From JASHPR01 sp963778075 (GTDB taxonomy: Bacteria > Actinomycetota > Actinomycetes > Streptosporangiales > Streptosporangiaceae): a DNA stretch of 64,000 nucleotides. The translations under genes and the position numbers were made by a program. The notes below the pieces were generated by a model. That model worked only from the letters and a program-made list of their open reading frames with translations. It ran no database searches and was not told where the DNA came from. The DNA is taken from NCBI GenBank assembly GCA_963778075.1, contig CAVZTJ010000003.1:496001-560000 (forward strand), read 5' to 3'. Shown here one piece after another: positions 33,201 through 43,464 of this stretch (positions are counted from its first letter, which is position 1; each line of letters begins with the position of its first letter).

Positions 33201-34841
33201 CTCGGTCTTGGGACGACCACCAGGCAGACGAGGAGCGGCTGGGGTGGCCCCATTTTCCAGGTGCGGCTCCGCAACGTCGACCACGCGCTGAACTTCGCCG
33301 AGATTGTCGGTTTCATCGGCCAGCGCAAGTCTGAGCTGCTGGTCTTCCTCGAGCCAGACTCGTCAGCCAAGAAGGATTATATCTATCTGCCCAGACAGGA
33401 CTGGAACGATCTGGCGCCGGTCGGGCACCCGCTGCATGGCGCGATGACCCAGTCCCTCTACAAGTCCCACGGTGTCCCCAGGATGATGGCCCGCCGCCTC
33501 TTCGAAGAGACCCTGGACGAGCGGCTGGGACGAGCGCTTGGGTACCTGTTCGAGCGGGTGGCGAGCAACGAGGACGGCGGCGTCCAGCCGACCTACGACC
33601 TGTCCGTGCCCGACAACGTGACCTACGTCGCGAACGGGCTGGTGAGCCATAACACCATCGGCCTCATGATGGACTGCGACACCACCGGGGTGGAGCCGGA
33701 CCTGGCGCTGGTGAAGTTCAAGAAGCTCGTCGGCGGTGGCTCCATGCAGATCGTCAACCAGACGGTGCCGCGGGCGCTGAAGAACCTGGGCTACCAGCCG
33801 GAGCAGGCCGAGGCCATCGTCGAGTACATCTCCCAGAACAGTCACGTGGTCGACGCCCCCGGGCTGCGGCCGGAGCACTATGAGGTCTTCGACTGCGCGA
33901 TGGGCGAGCGGGCGATCAGCCCGATGGGTCACGTCCGGATGCTCGCGGCCGTCCAGCCTCACCTGAGCGGGTCCATCTCCAAGACGGTGAACATGCCGGA
34001 GTCCGCCACGGTCGAGGACGTCGAGAAGATCTACTTCGAGGGCTGGAAGCTCGGCCTGAAGGCGCTGGCGATCTACCGCGACAACTGCAAGGTGGGCCAG
34101 CCGCTGTCGATCGCGAAGAAGAAGCCGGCCGAGGTGGAGGCGACCGCGGCGCCGCATGAGGTCCGCCCGGTGCGTCGGCGGCTGCCCAAGCAGCGGACGG
34201 CGATGGTCACCCGGTTCTCGGTGGCGGGCGCCGAGGGTTATATGACCGCCTCGAGCTACCCGGGTGACGGGATCGGCGAGGTCTTCCTCAAGCTCGGCAA
34301 GCAGGGCTCGACCCTGGCCGGCGTGATGGACGCATTCTCGATCGCGATCTCGGTCGGCCTGCAGTACGGGATCCCGCTGGAGTCGTACGTCGCGAAGTTC
34401 ACGAACATGCGGTTCGACCCCGCCGGGATCACCGACGACCCGGACATCCGGATGGCCAGTTCGGTGATGGACTACATCTTCCGCCGCCTGGCCCTCGACC
34501 ACCTGTCCTACGACCAGCGCTCCGAGCTGGGCATCCTGTCGGTGGCCGAGCGGTCGGCCGCGCTGAGCGGCGCGGACCAGGCGGCCCCGGCAGACGACGT
34601 CGATCCCGACGAACTGGCCCAGTCGGTGCAGGTGGAGCAGCCACAACACCAGGAAAGCCAGAGGCCGGAACGGGACGCCACGGGGGACTCGTTCGCCCCG
34701 CACAGCTCAACCGAGCTCGTCGAGGCTCAGCAGGGGCGCCATGCCGACGCGCCGCTATGCCTGAACTGCGGCACGAAGATGCGGCCCGCCGGAAGCTGCT
34801 ACGTCTGCGAGGGCTGCGGCTCCACCAGCGGCTGCAGCTGA
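30291..34841 (+). CDS. nrdJ: class II (B12-dependent) ribonucleotide reductase with two inteins
   Basis: 1516 residues as encoded. Removing two inteins (residues 157-298 and 692-1121) leaves about 944, the usual actinobacterial NrdJ size. It makes dNTPs using adenosylcobalamin, with or without oxygen. Extein motifs: FSFNSPVWFNVG, the active-site Cys in ACFILAVDDTMDS, GGSGAGVNLSRIRS, NPCSEYVHLDNSSCNLAS and LLAPTGTIGLMMDCDTTG after splicing. A C-terminal zinc motif reads CLNCG...CYVCEGCG. The ATG at 30291 has AGGGGGAG upstream. It is cotranscribed with nrdR (132-base gap). It depends on splicing at both sites to be active. Confidence 0.97.
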   Translation: MTETTASGAAQDGTGARKGLTISRINTRDGVHPYDEITWERRDVVMTNWRDGSVNFEQRGVEFPDFWSVNAANIVTTKYFRGAVGTGQREWSLKQLVDRVVGTYTAAGREHGYFATDADAEIFNHELTYALIHQVFSFNSPVWFNVGTSSPQQVSACQPYDALVSTPQGPMPIGSLVEGDAVGTKVHDAYGTTRVVAVKANGVKDVLRVHTFEGQSLDVTADHLVWRATDLVVGEFTVAGFLRVGDHLLDVSPDFGGSDRQLVKVSKIERLGPMEVYDIQTESGEYLSGSTASLRVHNCFILAVDDTMDSILEWYREEGLIFKGGSGAGVNLSRIRSSKELLSSGGTASGPVSFMRGADASAGTIKSGGATRRAAKMVVLDVDHPDIEDFIVTKAREEAKVRVLRDAGFDMDLGGKDIISVQYQNANNSVRVSDEFMHAVEDGGTFGLAARRSGEVVQTVEAKKLFRQMAQAAWECADPGIQYDSTINDWHTCPESGRITASNPCSEYVHLDNSSCNLASINLMKFLREDDSFDVERFEKITELIITAMDISICFADFPTEKITATTRAYRQLGIGYANLGALLMATGHAYDSKGGRAIAAAITAHMTGTAYRRSAELAAVVGPYDGYARNATAHKRVMTKHAAASAEIKALGGMDDAIIAAANKVWASCIELGEVNGYRNAQASLLAPTGCLTGESLITTDRGLVRLSELGDVYGDRWQNLELAVSTDDGPRQATRFFVNGEEPTRCIVTEGGYRIQGTLTHRVKVVNPASGAWEWKRLADISAVDVVPVQLGTMIGEPRRVPLPVLDQAYYTDDRHLQVPDAVTADLAELVGYFMGDGSLHAKGIRLCVADTDLDVVARIEVLAKDLFGLQPVVTQQPGYQEVSLQSVRLARWWQAAGFSKVLPEAGHTGKGWVSRIPSAILETNRPAVYGAFLRGLFEADGTVLEGVPSVSTASESFAAEVRTAALALGLGTTTRQTRSGWGGPIFQVRLRNVDHALNFAEIVGFIGQRKSELLVFLEPDSSAKKDYIYLPRQDWNDLAPVGHPLHGAMTQSLYKSHGVPRMMARRLFEETLDERLGRALGYLFERVASNEDGGVQPTYDLSVPDNVTYVANGLVSHNTIGLMMDCDTTGVEPDLALVKFKKLVGGGSMQIVNQTVPRALKNLGYQPEQAEAIVEYISQNSHVVDAPGLRPEHYEVFDCAMGERAISPMGHVRMLAAVQPHLSGSISKTVNMPESATVEDVEKIYFEGWKLGLKALAIYRDNCKVGQPLSIAKKKPAEVEATAAPHEVRPVRRRLPKQRTAMVTRFSVAGAEGYMTASSYPGDGIGEVFLKLGKQGSTLAGVMDAFSIAISVGLQYGIPLESYVAKFTNMRFDPAGITDDPDIRMASSVMDYIFRRLALDHLSYDQRSELGILSVAERSAALSGADQAAPADDVDPDELAQSVQVEQPQHQESQRPERDATGDSFAPHSSTELVEAQQGRHADAPLCLNCGTKMRPAGSCYVCEGCGSTSGCS
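30759..31184 (+). other. mini-intein 1 in nrdJ (142 residues)
   Basis: It begins with Cys (CQPYDALVSTPQGPMPIGSL, block A), has the TxxH block B in LDVTADHLVW, and ends EVYDIQTESGEYL to LRVHN, followed by Cys +1 of the extein (CFIL). There is room only for the splicing domain; no homing endonuclease. It sits exactly before an active-site cysteine of NrdJ. Confidence 0.92.
32364..33653 (+). other. intein 2 in nrdJ with LAGLIDADG endonuclease (430 residues)
   Basis: It begins CLTGESLITTDRGLVRLSEL, has block B IQGTLTHRVKV, two dodecapeptide motifs (LVGYFMGDGS and FLRGLFEADG) of a LAGLIDADG homing endonuclease, and ends TYDLSVPDNVTYVANG then LVSHN with Thr as +1 extein residue. It splits the conserved LLAPTG-TIGLMMD loop. 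Confidence 0.95.
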
Positions 34842-34872
34842 AAGTCCTGTTATGTGAGAACACCCACGTAAA

Positions 34873-34903
34873 GAGGGGGTCGGCCGTCACGGTCGACCCC
34901 CTC
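34873..34903. terminator. terminator hairpin between nrdJ and the VOC gene
   Basis: Perfect 10-bp stem GAGGGGGTCG/CGACCCCCTC with an 11-base loop, 31 bases after the nrdJ stop and 37 before the convergent VOC stop. It can serve both directions. Confidence 0.8.
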
Positions 34904-34940
34904 GTGGCTGCCAGGGCAATCGTCGGGCGACGGGGCGAAG

Positions 34941-35351
34941 TCAGCGGTCGTACCGCGCCCTCGCGTCTGGGGTGATGGGGGCGAAGAGGTTCACGAGGCC
35001 GCCGTCGGGGTCGCGCAGGATCATCGAGCGGTTGCCCCATGGCATGTCGGTCGGCTCCAGCACGATTTCCGGCATCGACTCCGGGGCGAGACGCGCGAGG
35101 CGCTTGCGGGCTGCGTCAACGTCATCGACGCGTAGCTCGACTATGACGGAGTGGTTGCGGGCGGGGGCCGGGGCGGCGTCCCCGAGCATCCCGACGGTCA
35201 CCGGGGCGCCGATGGCGATGGTCCCGGCGGGAGTCTGGAGCTCGGCGAAGACCGGGGCGGGCCGGGTGGCGGGCAGGCCGGTCACCTGCTCCCAGAAGGC
35301 CGCGAGGCGCTCAACGTTGTCGGTGATCACGCGGACTGAGACGAATTCCAT
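34941..35351 (-). CDS. VOC-superfamily (glyoxalase-like) protein
   Basis: 136 residues, one pair of beta-alpha-beta-beta-beta modules: FVSVRVITDNVERLAAFWEQ, VIVELRVDDVDAARKRL, MPWGNRSMILRDPDGGLVNLF. A metal-dependent lyase, dioxygenase or resistance role is possible, but several metal positions are not obvious here, so the function is open. It is divergent from the WYL-type regulator (83-base spacer), a common pairing in which the regulator controls the VOC gene. Confidence 0.85.
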   Translation of the reverse strand: MEFVSVRVITDNVERLAAFWEQVTGLPATRPAPVFAELQTPAGTIAIGAPVTVGMLGDAAPAPARNHSVIVELRVDDVDAARKRLARLAPESMPEIVLEPTDMPWGNRSMILRDPDGGLVNLFAPITPDARARYDR

Positions 35352-35434
35352 GACGGTTCCTTTCGGTCGACGTGTCCCACGCTAGAGTGGATACTGGACA
35401 AAATCCGTCCACTATTTCCGAAAAGAATTTCCGC

Positions 35435-36399
35435 ATGGCCAAGCCTCTCGCCCGTGTCCTGACGCTGCTGGACATCCTTCAGGCAGGCGGCACCCGGACG
35501 TTGCGCGAACTCGCTGAGCGGCTCGGAGTCGACGAGCGGACCGTCCGGCGTTACGTTGACCACCTGCTGGATCTTGGCGTGCCGGTCGAGTCCGTAAGGG
35601 GGCGGTACGGCGGCTACCGGCTGGCACCTGGTTACCGGATGCCGCCGCTGATGCTCACCGACGACGAGGCGCTGGCCGTCATCCTCGGCCTGACCGGTGT
35701 ACAGCACGCGGCCCTGGCGCCGCACGCCCCGGCTGCAGCGAGAGCCTGGGCAAGGTGCGGCGGGTGTTGGTCCGGGCTGCTTGCCGCCCGGCTCGATGCG
35801 CTCGTTGCGGCGACTTTCTACACTGACGGCCGAAGCCCGGTGACTCCCGAGACGGGCATCCTGCTGTCTGTTGCGGGGGCCGCCGTCGAGCGGCGACCGC
35901 TCGCCATCACGTACACCGACAGGAACGGCCGGGCCACCGACCGGGTGCTTCACCCGTATGGCGTTGTCGCGCACCACGGTCGGTGGTATGTCACTGGGCT
36001 CGATTCGCGCAGCGGCGAGGTGCGCTCCTTCCGCCTGGACCGGGTTACCACTGCATCCGTCCAGAACGGGCAGTTCCAGGTACCAGCCGGGTTCGACCCG
36101 GCGGCGGTGGTGGCCGAGGCGGTCTCCGGGGCGTCGTACTCGCACGCGGTCTCGGTGCGGGTCCATGGCAGCGAACATGCGGTGCGACTGCGAATGCCAG
36201 GGCCCATCGCCGTCATCGAACCGGCTGGACGGGGAGCCTGGGCTGGGTACGGGTACTGTGGCGTGCCGAGCGCCTCGACTGGGTCCCGTCGGCCCTCGCC
36301 GGCCTCGGACTTCCGTTTGTCATCGAGGAGCCGGACGAACTGCGTGACCGGGTGCGGGCGCTGGCCGGGCGACTCACGTCGTGGGCCGGCGACCGGTGA
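35435..36399 (+). pseudogene. YafY-type HTH/WYL regulator, frameshifted
   Basis: The N-terminal HTH is intact (MAKPLARVLTLLDILQ, RTLRELAERLGVDERTVRRY, GRYGGYRLAPGYRMPPLML), and the WYL core is visible (YTDRNGRATDRVLHPYGVV, GRWYVTGLDSRSGEVRSFRL). Near 35740-35785 the expected ESLGKVRRVL lies in another frame and the original returns at GLLAARLDAL. Near 36235 the frame is lost again: WVRVLWRAERLDWVPSALA and the stop at 36399 are in a shifted frame. Three indels, so decayed or misassembled. The intact frame alone would run to 36445. Confidence 0.7.
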
Positions 36400-36561
36400 C
36401 GGAGGACGCGCCAGGCTGGGTCGTAGAAGTATGCCGAATCCGTAGTTGCTCAGCGAGGCGATCGAGGACGCGGCCAACTACCGGCGGCGGGTGTGCCGAG
36501 ATTGCCCTGATCGACGCTGGAATTACGTTGTTTAGCAAGTGCTCTGCGTCGGCACGCGAGA

Positions 36562-37276
36562 CTAATGCGGGGGAAGCAGGCCGGCCAGGATCCTGACCAT
36601 CGCGCGCTCGAACAAGTCGTCTTGTGGTCTGGCGGGGTCCGCGGACGGTGTGTCGCCTAGGACAGCCGCTAGGTGCGGGTGTGGCCGTCGCCGCGATCTG
36701 CGCAAGGTAGGCGGTCAGCTCGCTTTGCCATTGGGCGGCGTCCTGTCCGGCTTGCCGCTGCTCGAGCTCGGTCTGCGCGGTTAGCCTGACAGCCCCGGAG
36801 AAGAGCCCGATGGTCTCCAGCTTGGCCGGACCGGACATGTCCACGCCCGACAGAGCGGCGAGGCAGTGCTCGATGAATGCGATGGCGTTCGGCCCCGGGA
36901 TCGGGATCGGGGCAGCCGGGATGTCGAGGAGCCACGGGTGCCGCAAATACAGGGCGTGGCCTTCGCGGGCGATCGCCAGCAGCCGGGCGGCCGGTTTCCC
37001 AGAGCCTGCCCCCTCATAGGTGAGCTCGCCACGTGCCTGGTCGGCCATGAGCTCGAGGAGCTCGGCCCTGTTGGTGACGTACCGGTATAGCGACGAGGGG
37101 CCGGTCCCGATTGCCGCGGCGACGTTGCGCATGGTCACCGTGCCAAGGCCGGCTGCGTCAGCCAGTGCGATGCCAGTGGACGCGATCTCGCTGCGGCTGT
37201 GCTCGGGTATCGGCCCGCGGCCCGGTCGCTCCGGGCGGGTCCAGATGCTGCGGCCAGCTGGCTTCTTCTCGATCAT
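36562..37276 (-). pseudogene. TetR-family regulator, frameshifted near the C-terminus
   Basis: The N-terminal HTH is good (IASTGIALADAAGLGTVTMR, NVAAAIGTGPSSLYRYV), followed by a ligand domain (HPWLLDIPAAPIPIPGPNAI, IGLFSGAVRLTAQTELEQRQ). After the AATAT codons (near 36670) the natural end, HPHLAAVLGDTPSADP to FERAMVRILAGLLPP, is in a shifted frame ending at 36562; the unshifted frame runs on to 36374. It is divergent from an alpha/beta hydrolase gene with an inverted repeat between them. It may still fold, with an altered tail. Confidence 0.65.
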
Positions 37277-37293
37277 TGCGAACACTGTACTCA

Positions 37294-37308
37294 GTGAGCT
37301 AGACTCAC
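37294..37308. promoter_or_regulatory. inverted repeat between TetR and hydrolase genes
   Basis: GTGAG-CTAGA-CTCAC, with further ACTCA copies just upstream (ACTCAGTGAG). It lies 18 bases from the TetR start and 44 from the hydrolase start, so it is a likely TetR operator. Confidence 0.5.
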
Positions 37309-37351
37309 AATATAGCGAACGCCGATCGCAGTTATTGATGAGGGGCAGAGC

Positions 37352-38289
37352 ATGACGGCAGCAAAAGAGGTTGGCTCGTGGGCCAGTCCTTGGACGCCGA
37401 CGCAATACGCGCACAACGGGAGAGTGGAGATCGCCTATGACAGGCTGGCCGGTTCGGAAGGTGAGCCCTGCTCCTCGTCATGGGCCTGGCTGTCTCGAGA
37501 TTCTGGTGGCCGGTCGGCCTCTGCCAGGAACTTGCCGGCCGCGGATTCAAGATCGCCCGTTATGACCAGCGCGATGCCGGTCAGTCGACCCGGATGCCCG
37601 ACACGGGAGCCAGCAACCCCTTCGTGGCGGTTGTCCGCAAGCGCGGTGCCTATACGTCGGAGGACATGACTGACGACGCTGTCGCCGTCCTCGACGCGCT
37701 CGGCTGGAAGCAGGCGCACATCGTCGGTGCCTCGCTCGGCGGCATCATCGCCCAGCGCATCGCCTTGCGGCATCCAGGGCGGGTGCTCAGCGTAGTCTCG
37801 GTGGCCGGCCTGCCCAGCGACGTGTCTGGTTTGGCCGCGGGCCGGTACGTGCGGTTCGGCACGCTGGCGAGGCTCGCGCGGGCCAGGGTCCCCGAGGGCA
37901 GGGAAGGCGACATGCAGCTTTCCCTTATGCTCGCCCGCGCGGTGGCCTCGCCCGCCTACCCTTTCGACGAGCAGGCTGCGCGAGAGTGGATCGAGCGCGA
38001 GATTGACAGCGGGCCCCGCGACACCAGGGCTCAGAGCAGGCAGGTCGGCGCATCGTGGCATGGGCCGAAGCTGCGCGAGCTGCGCAAGCCCGTCCTCGTC
38101 GTGCACGGCGACCAGGATCCCCTCCTTCGCGTCAGCGCCGCCCGTGCCACGGCCAAGGCGATCGAGGGAGCCCGGCTGCTGATCCTGCCCGGCGCGGGAC
38201 ATGACCTTCCTGCGCCCCTCTGGCCAGCGATCGCCGACGAGATCCGGCAGCTCGCCGACCGGGCACATGCGGCTGCAGCCGTCGGCTGA
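37352..38289 (+). pseudogene. alpha/beta hydrolase, single frameshift near residue 40
   Basis: The N-terminus MTAAKEVGSWASPWTPTQYA then NGRVEIAYDRLAGSEGEP is in one frame. One base is missing in the C-run near 37469, and the rest follows in the next frame: LLLVMGLAVSRFWWPVGLC, ARYDQRDAGQST, the nucleophile elbow GASLGGIIAQ (Ser), and the acid/base positions HGDQDPL and GAGHDLP. With the base restored the protein is about 312 residues, a normal size for this family. The 37480-38289 frame alone is open and may be what a gene finder calls. Substrate unknown. Confidence 0.7.
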
Positions 38290-38298
38290 TTCAGCGAG

Positions 38299-38872
38299 CT
38301 AACGAGGCGGGGGAGACGGCGCGGCTGCCAGCGAGAGTATGCAGGGGCGTAGCAGGTTGATGACCTGCGCCGGGTCGGCGACGGCGAGCTCGTCCGGCTT
38401 GATGAGGTACCGGGAGACCATCACGCCGAGGATGACGGCGCTGATGACCGCGGCCCGCAGGCTCGCGTCGTCGGCGGGAATGACCTGCGCGAGCTGCGCT
38501 GGTAGCGGGCCACGCCCGCGCCGAGGGCACTGGCGGCCTCGGGACTGGTCAGCGCCGAGCGCAACAGGGCCAGCGACGCTACTGGCTCGCTCGCCAGCCG
38601 GTCGGCGAGAGAGGCGAGGATCTGCTCGGCCGCCTGCCCCGGCGCCCCGCTGACCTCGGGGACGGGGGCGTCGATCACTCGGCGGAACAGCTCCTGCTTG
38701 GACCCGAAATAGTGCATGACCAGGCCCGCATCCACGCTCGCGGCTAGGCCACGGCGCGGATGGTGGCCCGCTCGTACCCGGCGGCGGCGAAGACCCGGCC
38801 CGCGGCGTCGAGGATGCGCGCCTCGGTTCTGCGGCGCTGTTCGGCGCGCGAACCGGGCCGGGGAGTGGTCAT
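38299..38872 (-). pseudogene. TetR-family regulator with two frameshifts
   Basis: MTTPRPGSRAEQRRRTEARI and AGRVFAAAGYERATIRAVA are in the first frame, which then hits TAG near 38747. SVDAGLVMHYFGSKQELFRR and PVASLALLRSALTSPEAAS are in a second frame. LAQVIPADDASLRAAVISAV and the end INLLRPCILSLAAA are in a third. Assembled, it is an ordinary TetR of about 190 residues whose recognition helix is interrupted. It is divergent from a SnoaL-like gene, an arrangement repeated at 44.2-45.4 kb. Confidence 0.65.
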
Positions 38873-38874
38873 TG

Positions 38875-38960
38875 ATTCATTCTACGGATGTTGACCGGGC
38901 CAGGCCCTTCATTCTGCGATTGTTCATTGAACGTCTGTTGAACGAAGTTGCCTGAATGAA
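38875..38960. promoter_or_regulatory. divergent promoter with GTTCATTGAAC palindrome
   Basis: GTTCA-T-TGAAC at 38922-38932, with the half TTGAAC again at about 38939-38944 and several TTCATT motifs across the 99-base gap. Candidate operator of the TetR gene. Confidence 0.4.
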
Positions 38961-38971
38961 GGGAAGGCCGC

Positions 38972-39442
38972 ATGCCATCCGTCACCCCCGCCGATGTCCT
39001 GGCCCAGCGCCGCCGCCTGACTCTGAGCGGGGATGCCGACGCCCTGGCCGACCTGTACGCGCCCGATGCGGTGATCGAGGCGCCGTTCGCGCCGGCGGGC
39101 GCGCCTTCGCGCCTGGCGGGCCGGGAGGTGATTCGCGAGTACTCGCGCCGCGTAGTGGCGTCGCCGCTGCGGCTGGAGGACTACGAGGTGACAGAGCTTT
39201 ACCAGACCCAGGACCCGGAAGTGGTGATCGTGGAAATACGTGCGAACGGAACCGTGACCACGACGGGCCGGTCGTTCACGGCGACGTCCATCCAGGTCCT
39301 CCGCATCCGGGATGGCCAGATAGTGCTCTTCCGCGACTTCGCCAATCCCCAGGTTCTGCAAGACGTGCTCGGGGACCACGTCCGGGAAGCTGATGCGCCA
39401 GCTGAGGATCCACCCGGCACGGCCTATAACCATTCAGCATGA
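38972..39442 (+). CDS. SnoaL-like / NTF2-fold protein
   Basis: 156 residues. NTF2-like cone: VLAQRRRLTLSGDADALADL, YAPDAVIEAPFAP, VIVEIRANGTV, IQVLRIRDGQIVLFRDFANP. Such proteins are small isomerases, cyclases, hydrolases or binding proteins; the substrate cannot be told. It has the same organisation and ending motif (IRDGQIV...RDY/FxNP) as the gene at 44966-45427, so the two are probably paralogues. It is divergent from a TetR remnant. Confidence 0.8.
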   Translation: MPSVTPADVLAQRRRLTLSGDADALADLYAPDAVIEAPFAPAGAPSRLAGREVIREYSRRVVASPLRLEDYEVTELYQTQDPEVVIVEIRANGTVTTTGRSFTATSIQVLRIRDGQIVLFRDFANPQVLQDVLGDHVREADAPAEDPPGTAYNHSA

Positions 39443-39526
39443 TCGAGCGTCCTGTTGATTAGGAGCGGTCGACGCGAGCGCCCGAACGGAGCGCCACGGC
39501 GGCCCGGGTTCAACGGGAGGCAGCGA

Positions 39527-40135
39527 ATGAAAACGAGGATGCGTGTCGCGGCAGCGATCCTCACCGGCATCATCGCGGCAGGAGGCGGGGGCGCGGCTCT
39601 TGCCAGTTCCGGCACGCCCGCAATCACGCACGCCACATCGAGCACCGAGGCCGCGGCGGCCAGGGCCCCCAGGTACGTCGTGCTCAACTGCAGCTTCAAG
39701 CCGGTGGTGGCGCCGTCGACCTACACAATCGCCTGTGCGGACGCCGGGATTGGTGTGCGGGACCTGCACTGGACGAGCTGGACGCCGAAGCTGGCCAGCG
39801 GCCACGGCACCTTCTGGGAAAACGACTGCACGCCGAACTGCGCGGAGGGCCACTTCCACTACTACCCGTCGCTGGAGGTGCTGTGGGGGAGTGCCAGGGT
39901 GAAGGGTCACCCGGCTGAGCGGCGATACACCAGGCTGACCGTCATCTTCACCGGCAAGAAGCGGCCGCCGGTTTACGTGCTGAAGAACGGCAAGCCCGTC
40001 GCTACCTACCCGCTCACGCAGATTCGAGCGAGCCAGCTCGCCGTCGCGGCGGGTCAGCGACCGGTTCGTCGGTGGTCAGCAGGTGCTTTACCCGGATCGT
40101 TCGTTTTCTTGAATCGTTCGTGTTTAGGGCTGTAG
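39527..40135 (+). CDS. secreted protein of unknown function
   Basis: 202 residues from an ATG with GGGAGG upstream. A Sec signal peptide (MKTRMRVAAAILTGIIAAGG to ALA) is followed by a globular domain with paired cysteines (LNCSF, IACADAG, NDCTPNCAEG), HWTSWTPKLASGHGTFWEND, FHYYPSLEVLW and LTVIFTGKKRPPVYVL. This Cys/aromatic-rich pattern recurs in small secreted actinomycete proteins without known function. The last ~30 residues run into the furA promoter, and I am unsure of the true end. Confidence 0.65.
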   Translation: MKTRMRVAAAILTGIIAAGGGGAALASSGTPAITHATSSTEAAAARAPRYVVLNCSFKPVVAPSTYTIACADAGIGVRDLHWTSWTPKLASGHGTFWENDCTPNCAEGHFHYYPSLEVLWGSARVKGHPAERRYTRLTVIFTGKKRPPVYVLKNGKPVATYPLTQIRASQLAVAAGQRPVRRWSAGALPGSFVFLNRSCLGL

Positions 40136-40138
40136 GGT
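40096..40138 (+). promoter_or_regulatory. furA promoter with direct repeats, probable leaderless start
   Basis: ATCGTTCGT is repeated at 40096-40104 and 40113-40121. TAGGGT at 40133-40138 is a -10-like hexamer seven bases before the furA ATG, so transcription would begin at the start codon. The repeats are candidates for autoregulation by the Fur protein. Confidence 0.45.
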
Positions 40139-40145
40139 TGGCGTT

Positions 40146-40577
40146 ATGACCGCGCCGCCGAGCATCGCCGAGGAACTGCGCGGTGTCGGCCTGCGGGTGA
40201 CGGCGGCGCGCGTCGCACTGCTCGAGACCGTCCGCAGCGGCGACCACCTGGACGCCGAGGCGATCGCCGCCGGGGTGCGTGATCGCGTGGGCCACGTCTC
40301 GCTTCAAGCCGTGTACGAAGCCCTGCACGCGCTCACCCACGCTGGACTCGTCCGCCGCATCGAGCCGGCCGGCAGCCCGACCCGGTACGAGGGTCGCGTC
40401 ATGGACAACCACCACCACCTCGTGTGCCGGTCGTGCGGAGCCGTCGCGGATGTCGACTGCGCGACCGGCGAGGCGCCCTGCCTGACAGCTTCCGACGACC
40501 ATGGCTTCTCGATCGACGAGGCCGAGGTCGTCTACTGGGGCCTGTGCCCCGATTGCTCCATTGCCAGAAGTTCCTGA
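40146..40577 (+). CDS. furA: Fur-family regulator of katG
   Basis: 143 residues. The winged helix is VGLRVTAARVALLETVRSGD, VSLQAVYEALHALTHAGLVR. The metal site is DNHHHLVCRSCGAVADV. Structural zinc CxxC pairs are CRSC and CPDC. It represses itself and the downstream catalase-peroxidase gene and is inactivated by peroxide, as known for FurA/CatR proteins of actinobacteria. It lies 34 bases before katG on the same strand. Confidence 0.9.
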   Translation: MTAPPSIAEELRGVGLRVTAARVALLETVRSGDHLDAEAIAAGVRDRVGHVSLQAVYEALHALTHAGLVRRIEPAGSPTRYEGRVMDNHHHLVCRSCGAVADVDCATGEAPCLTASDDHGFSIDEAEVVYWGLCPDCSIARSS

Positions 40578-40611
40578 TCACCGACCCCGCCTAACCCGGA
40601 AAGGATTCGCC

Positions 40612-42855
<2,244 letters not shown>

Positions 42856-42872
42856 TCGTGATCGGGCTGCCA

Positions 42873-42902
42873 CGTGCCCGGGGCCGCAACGCCCCGGGCA
42901 CG
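42873..42902. terminator. terminator hairpin between katG and the DUF3291 gene
   Basis: Perfect 11-bp stem CGTGCCCGGGG/CCCCGGGCACG with an 8-base loop, 18 bases after katG and 51 before the convergent gene's stop. Confidence 0.8.
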
Positions 42903-42952
42903 CGGCGGCGTCTGCGGCAGGTCTGGATTTCCGCTGTGCCGTCCTCAGGCCG

Positions 42953-43462
42953 TCAGCCGCGGCGAACGGCAGGCTCAGCGGGCGCTGAGTACGGCTCGTG
43001 GAAAGTGAACGCCATCGGGGTCGGGCCGTCGCTGCGGATCAGGTCGAGCCGGGACAGCGCCTCGTCCAGGTCGGGAATGTGGCCGGTCGGCACCCACCAC
43101 AGCACGAGGTGCTGCTCGCCCATCCGGTGGAACCACGCCCGGCGCCTGCGCATGAAGTCCAGGTGCGGGCCGTTGCGGTACACGAAGTCCCGCAAGGCTT
43201 CGAAGCTTTCCCAGACCGACATGTTGACCATGAAGTCGGGACCGCGAGGGCGCAGCGCGGTGGCGCCGGGCCCGTCGCCGTCCTGCAGCCGCCACACGAG
43301 GCCCGGCGTCGCGTCGGCGGCCGCGTTGACCGGGTCAATCCCGGCCATGAAGTCCGCCAGTTGCGGTGAGTCGGTTGGCGCGCGAACCAGGCCGACGTTG
43401 AGCTGCGCGAGGTGGTATCCGGCCACCGGCCCATCAGACCATCCGCGTCGCGCGAATGTCAA
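42953..43462 (-). CDS. DUF3291 domain protein
   Basis: 169 residues. The DUF3291 pattern is clear: YHLAQLNVGLVRAPTDSPQL, VNMSVWESFEALRDFVYRN, FHRMGEQHLVLWWVPTGHIP, PTPMAFTFHEPY. It resembles a dimeric alpha/beta-barrel oxygenase or monooxygenase-like fold, with function unknown. It follows the Cys-containing regulator with only two bases between stop and start, so the pair is cotranscribed. Confidence 0.85.
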   Translation of the reverse strand: MTFARRGWSDGPVAGYHLAQLNVGLVRAPTDSPQLADFMAGIDPVNAAADATPGLVWRLQDGDGPGATALRPRGPDFMVNMSVWESFEALRDFVYRNGPHLDFMRRRRAWFHRMGEQHLVLWWVPTGHIPDLDEALSRLDLIRSDGPTPMAFTFHEPYSAPAEPAVRRG

Positions 43463-43464
43463 TA

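Noticed and set aside
31821..34703. Long minus-strand frames opposite nrdJ
   Set aside because: Shadows of nrdJ and its second intein, with no motifs of their own.
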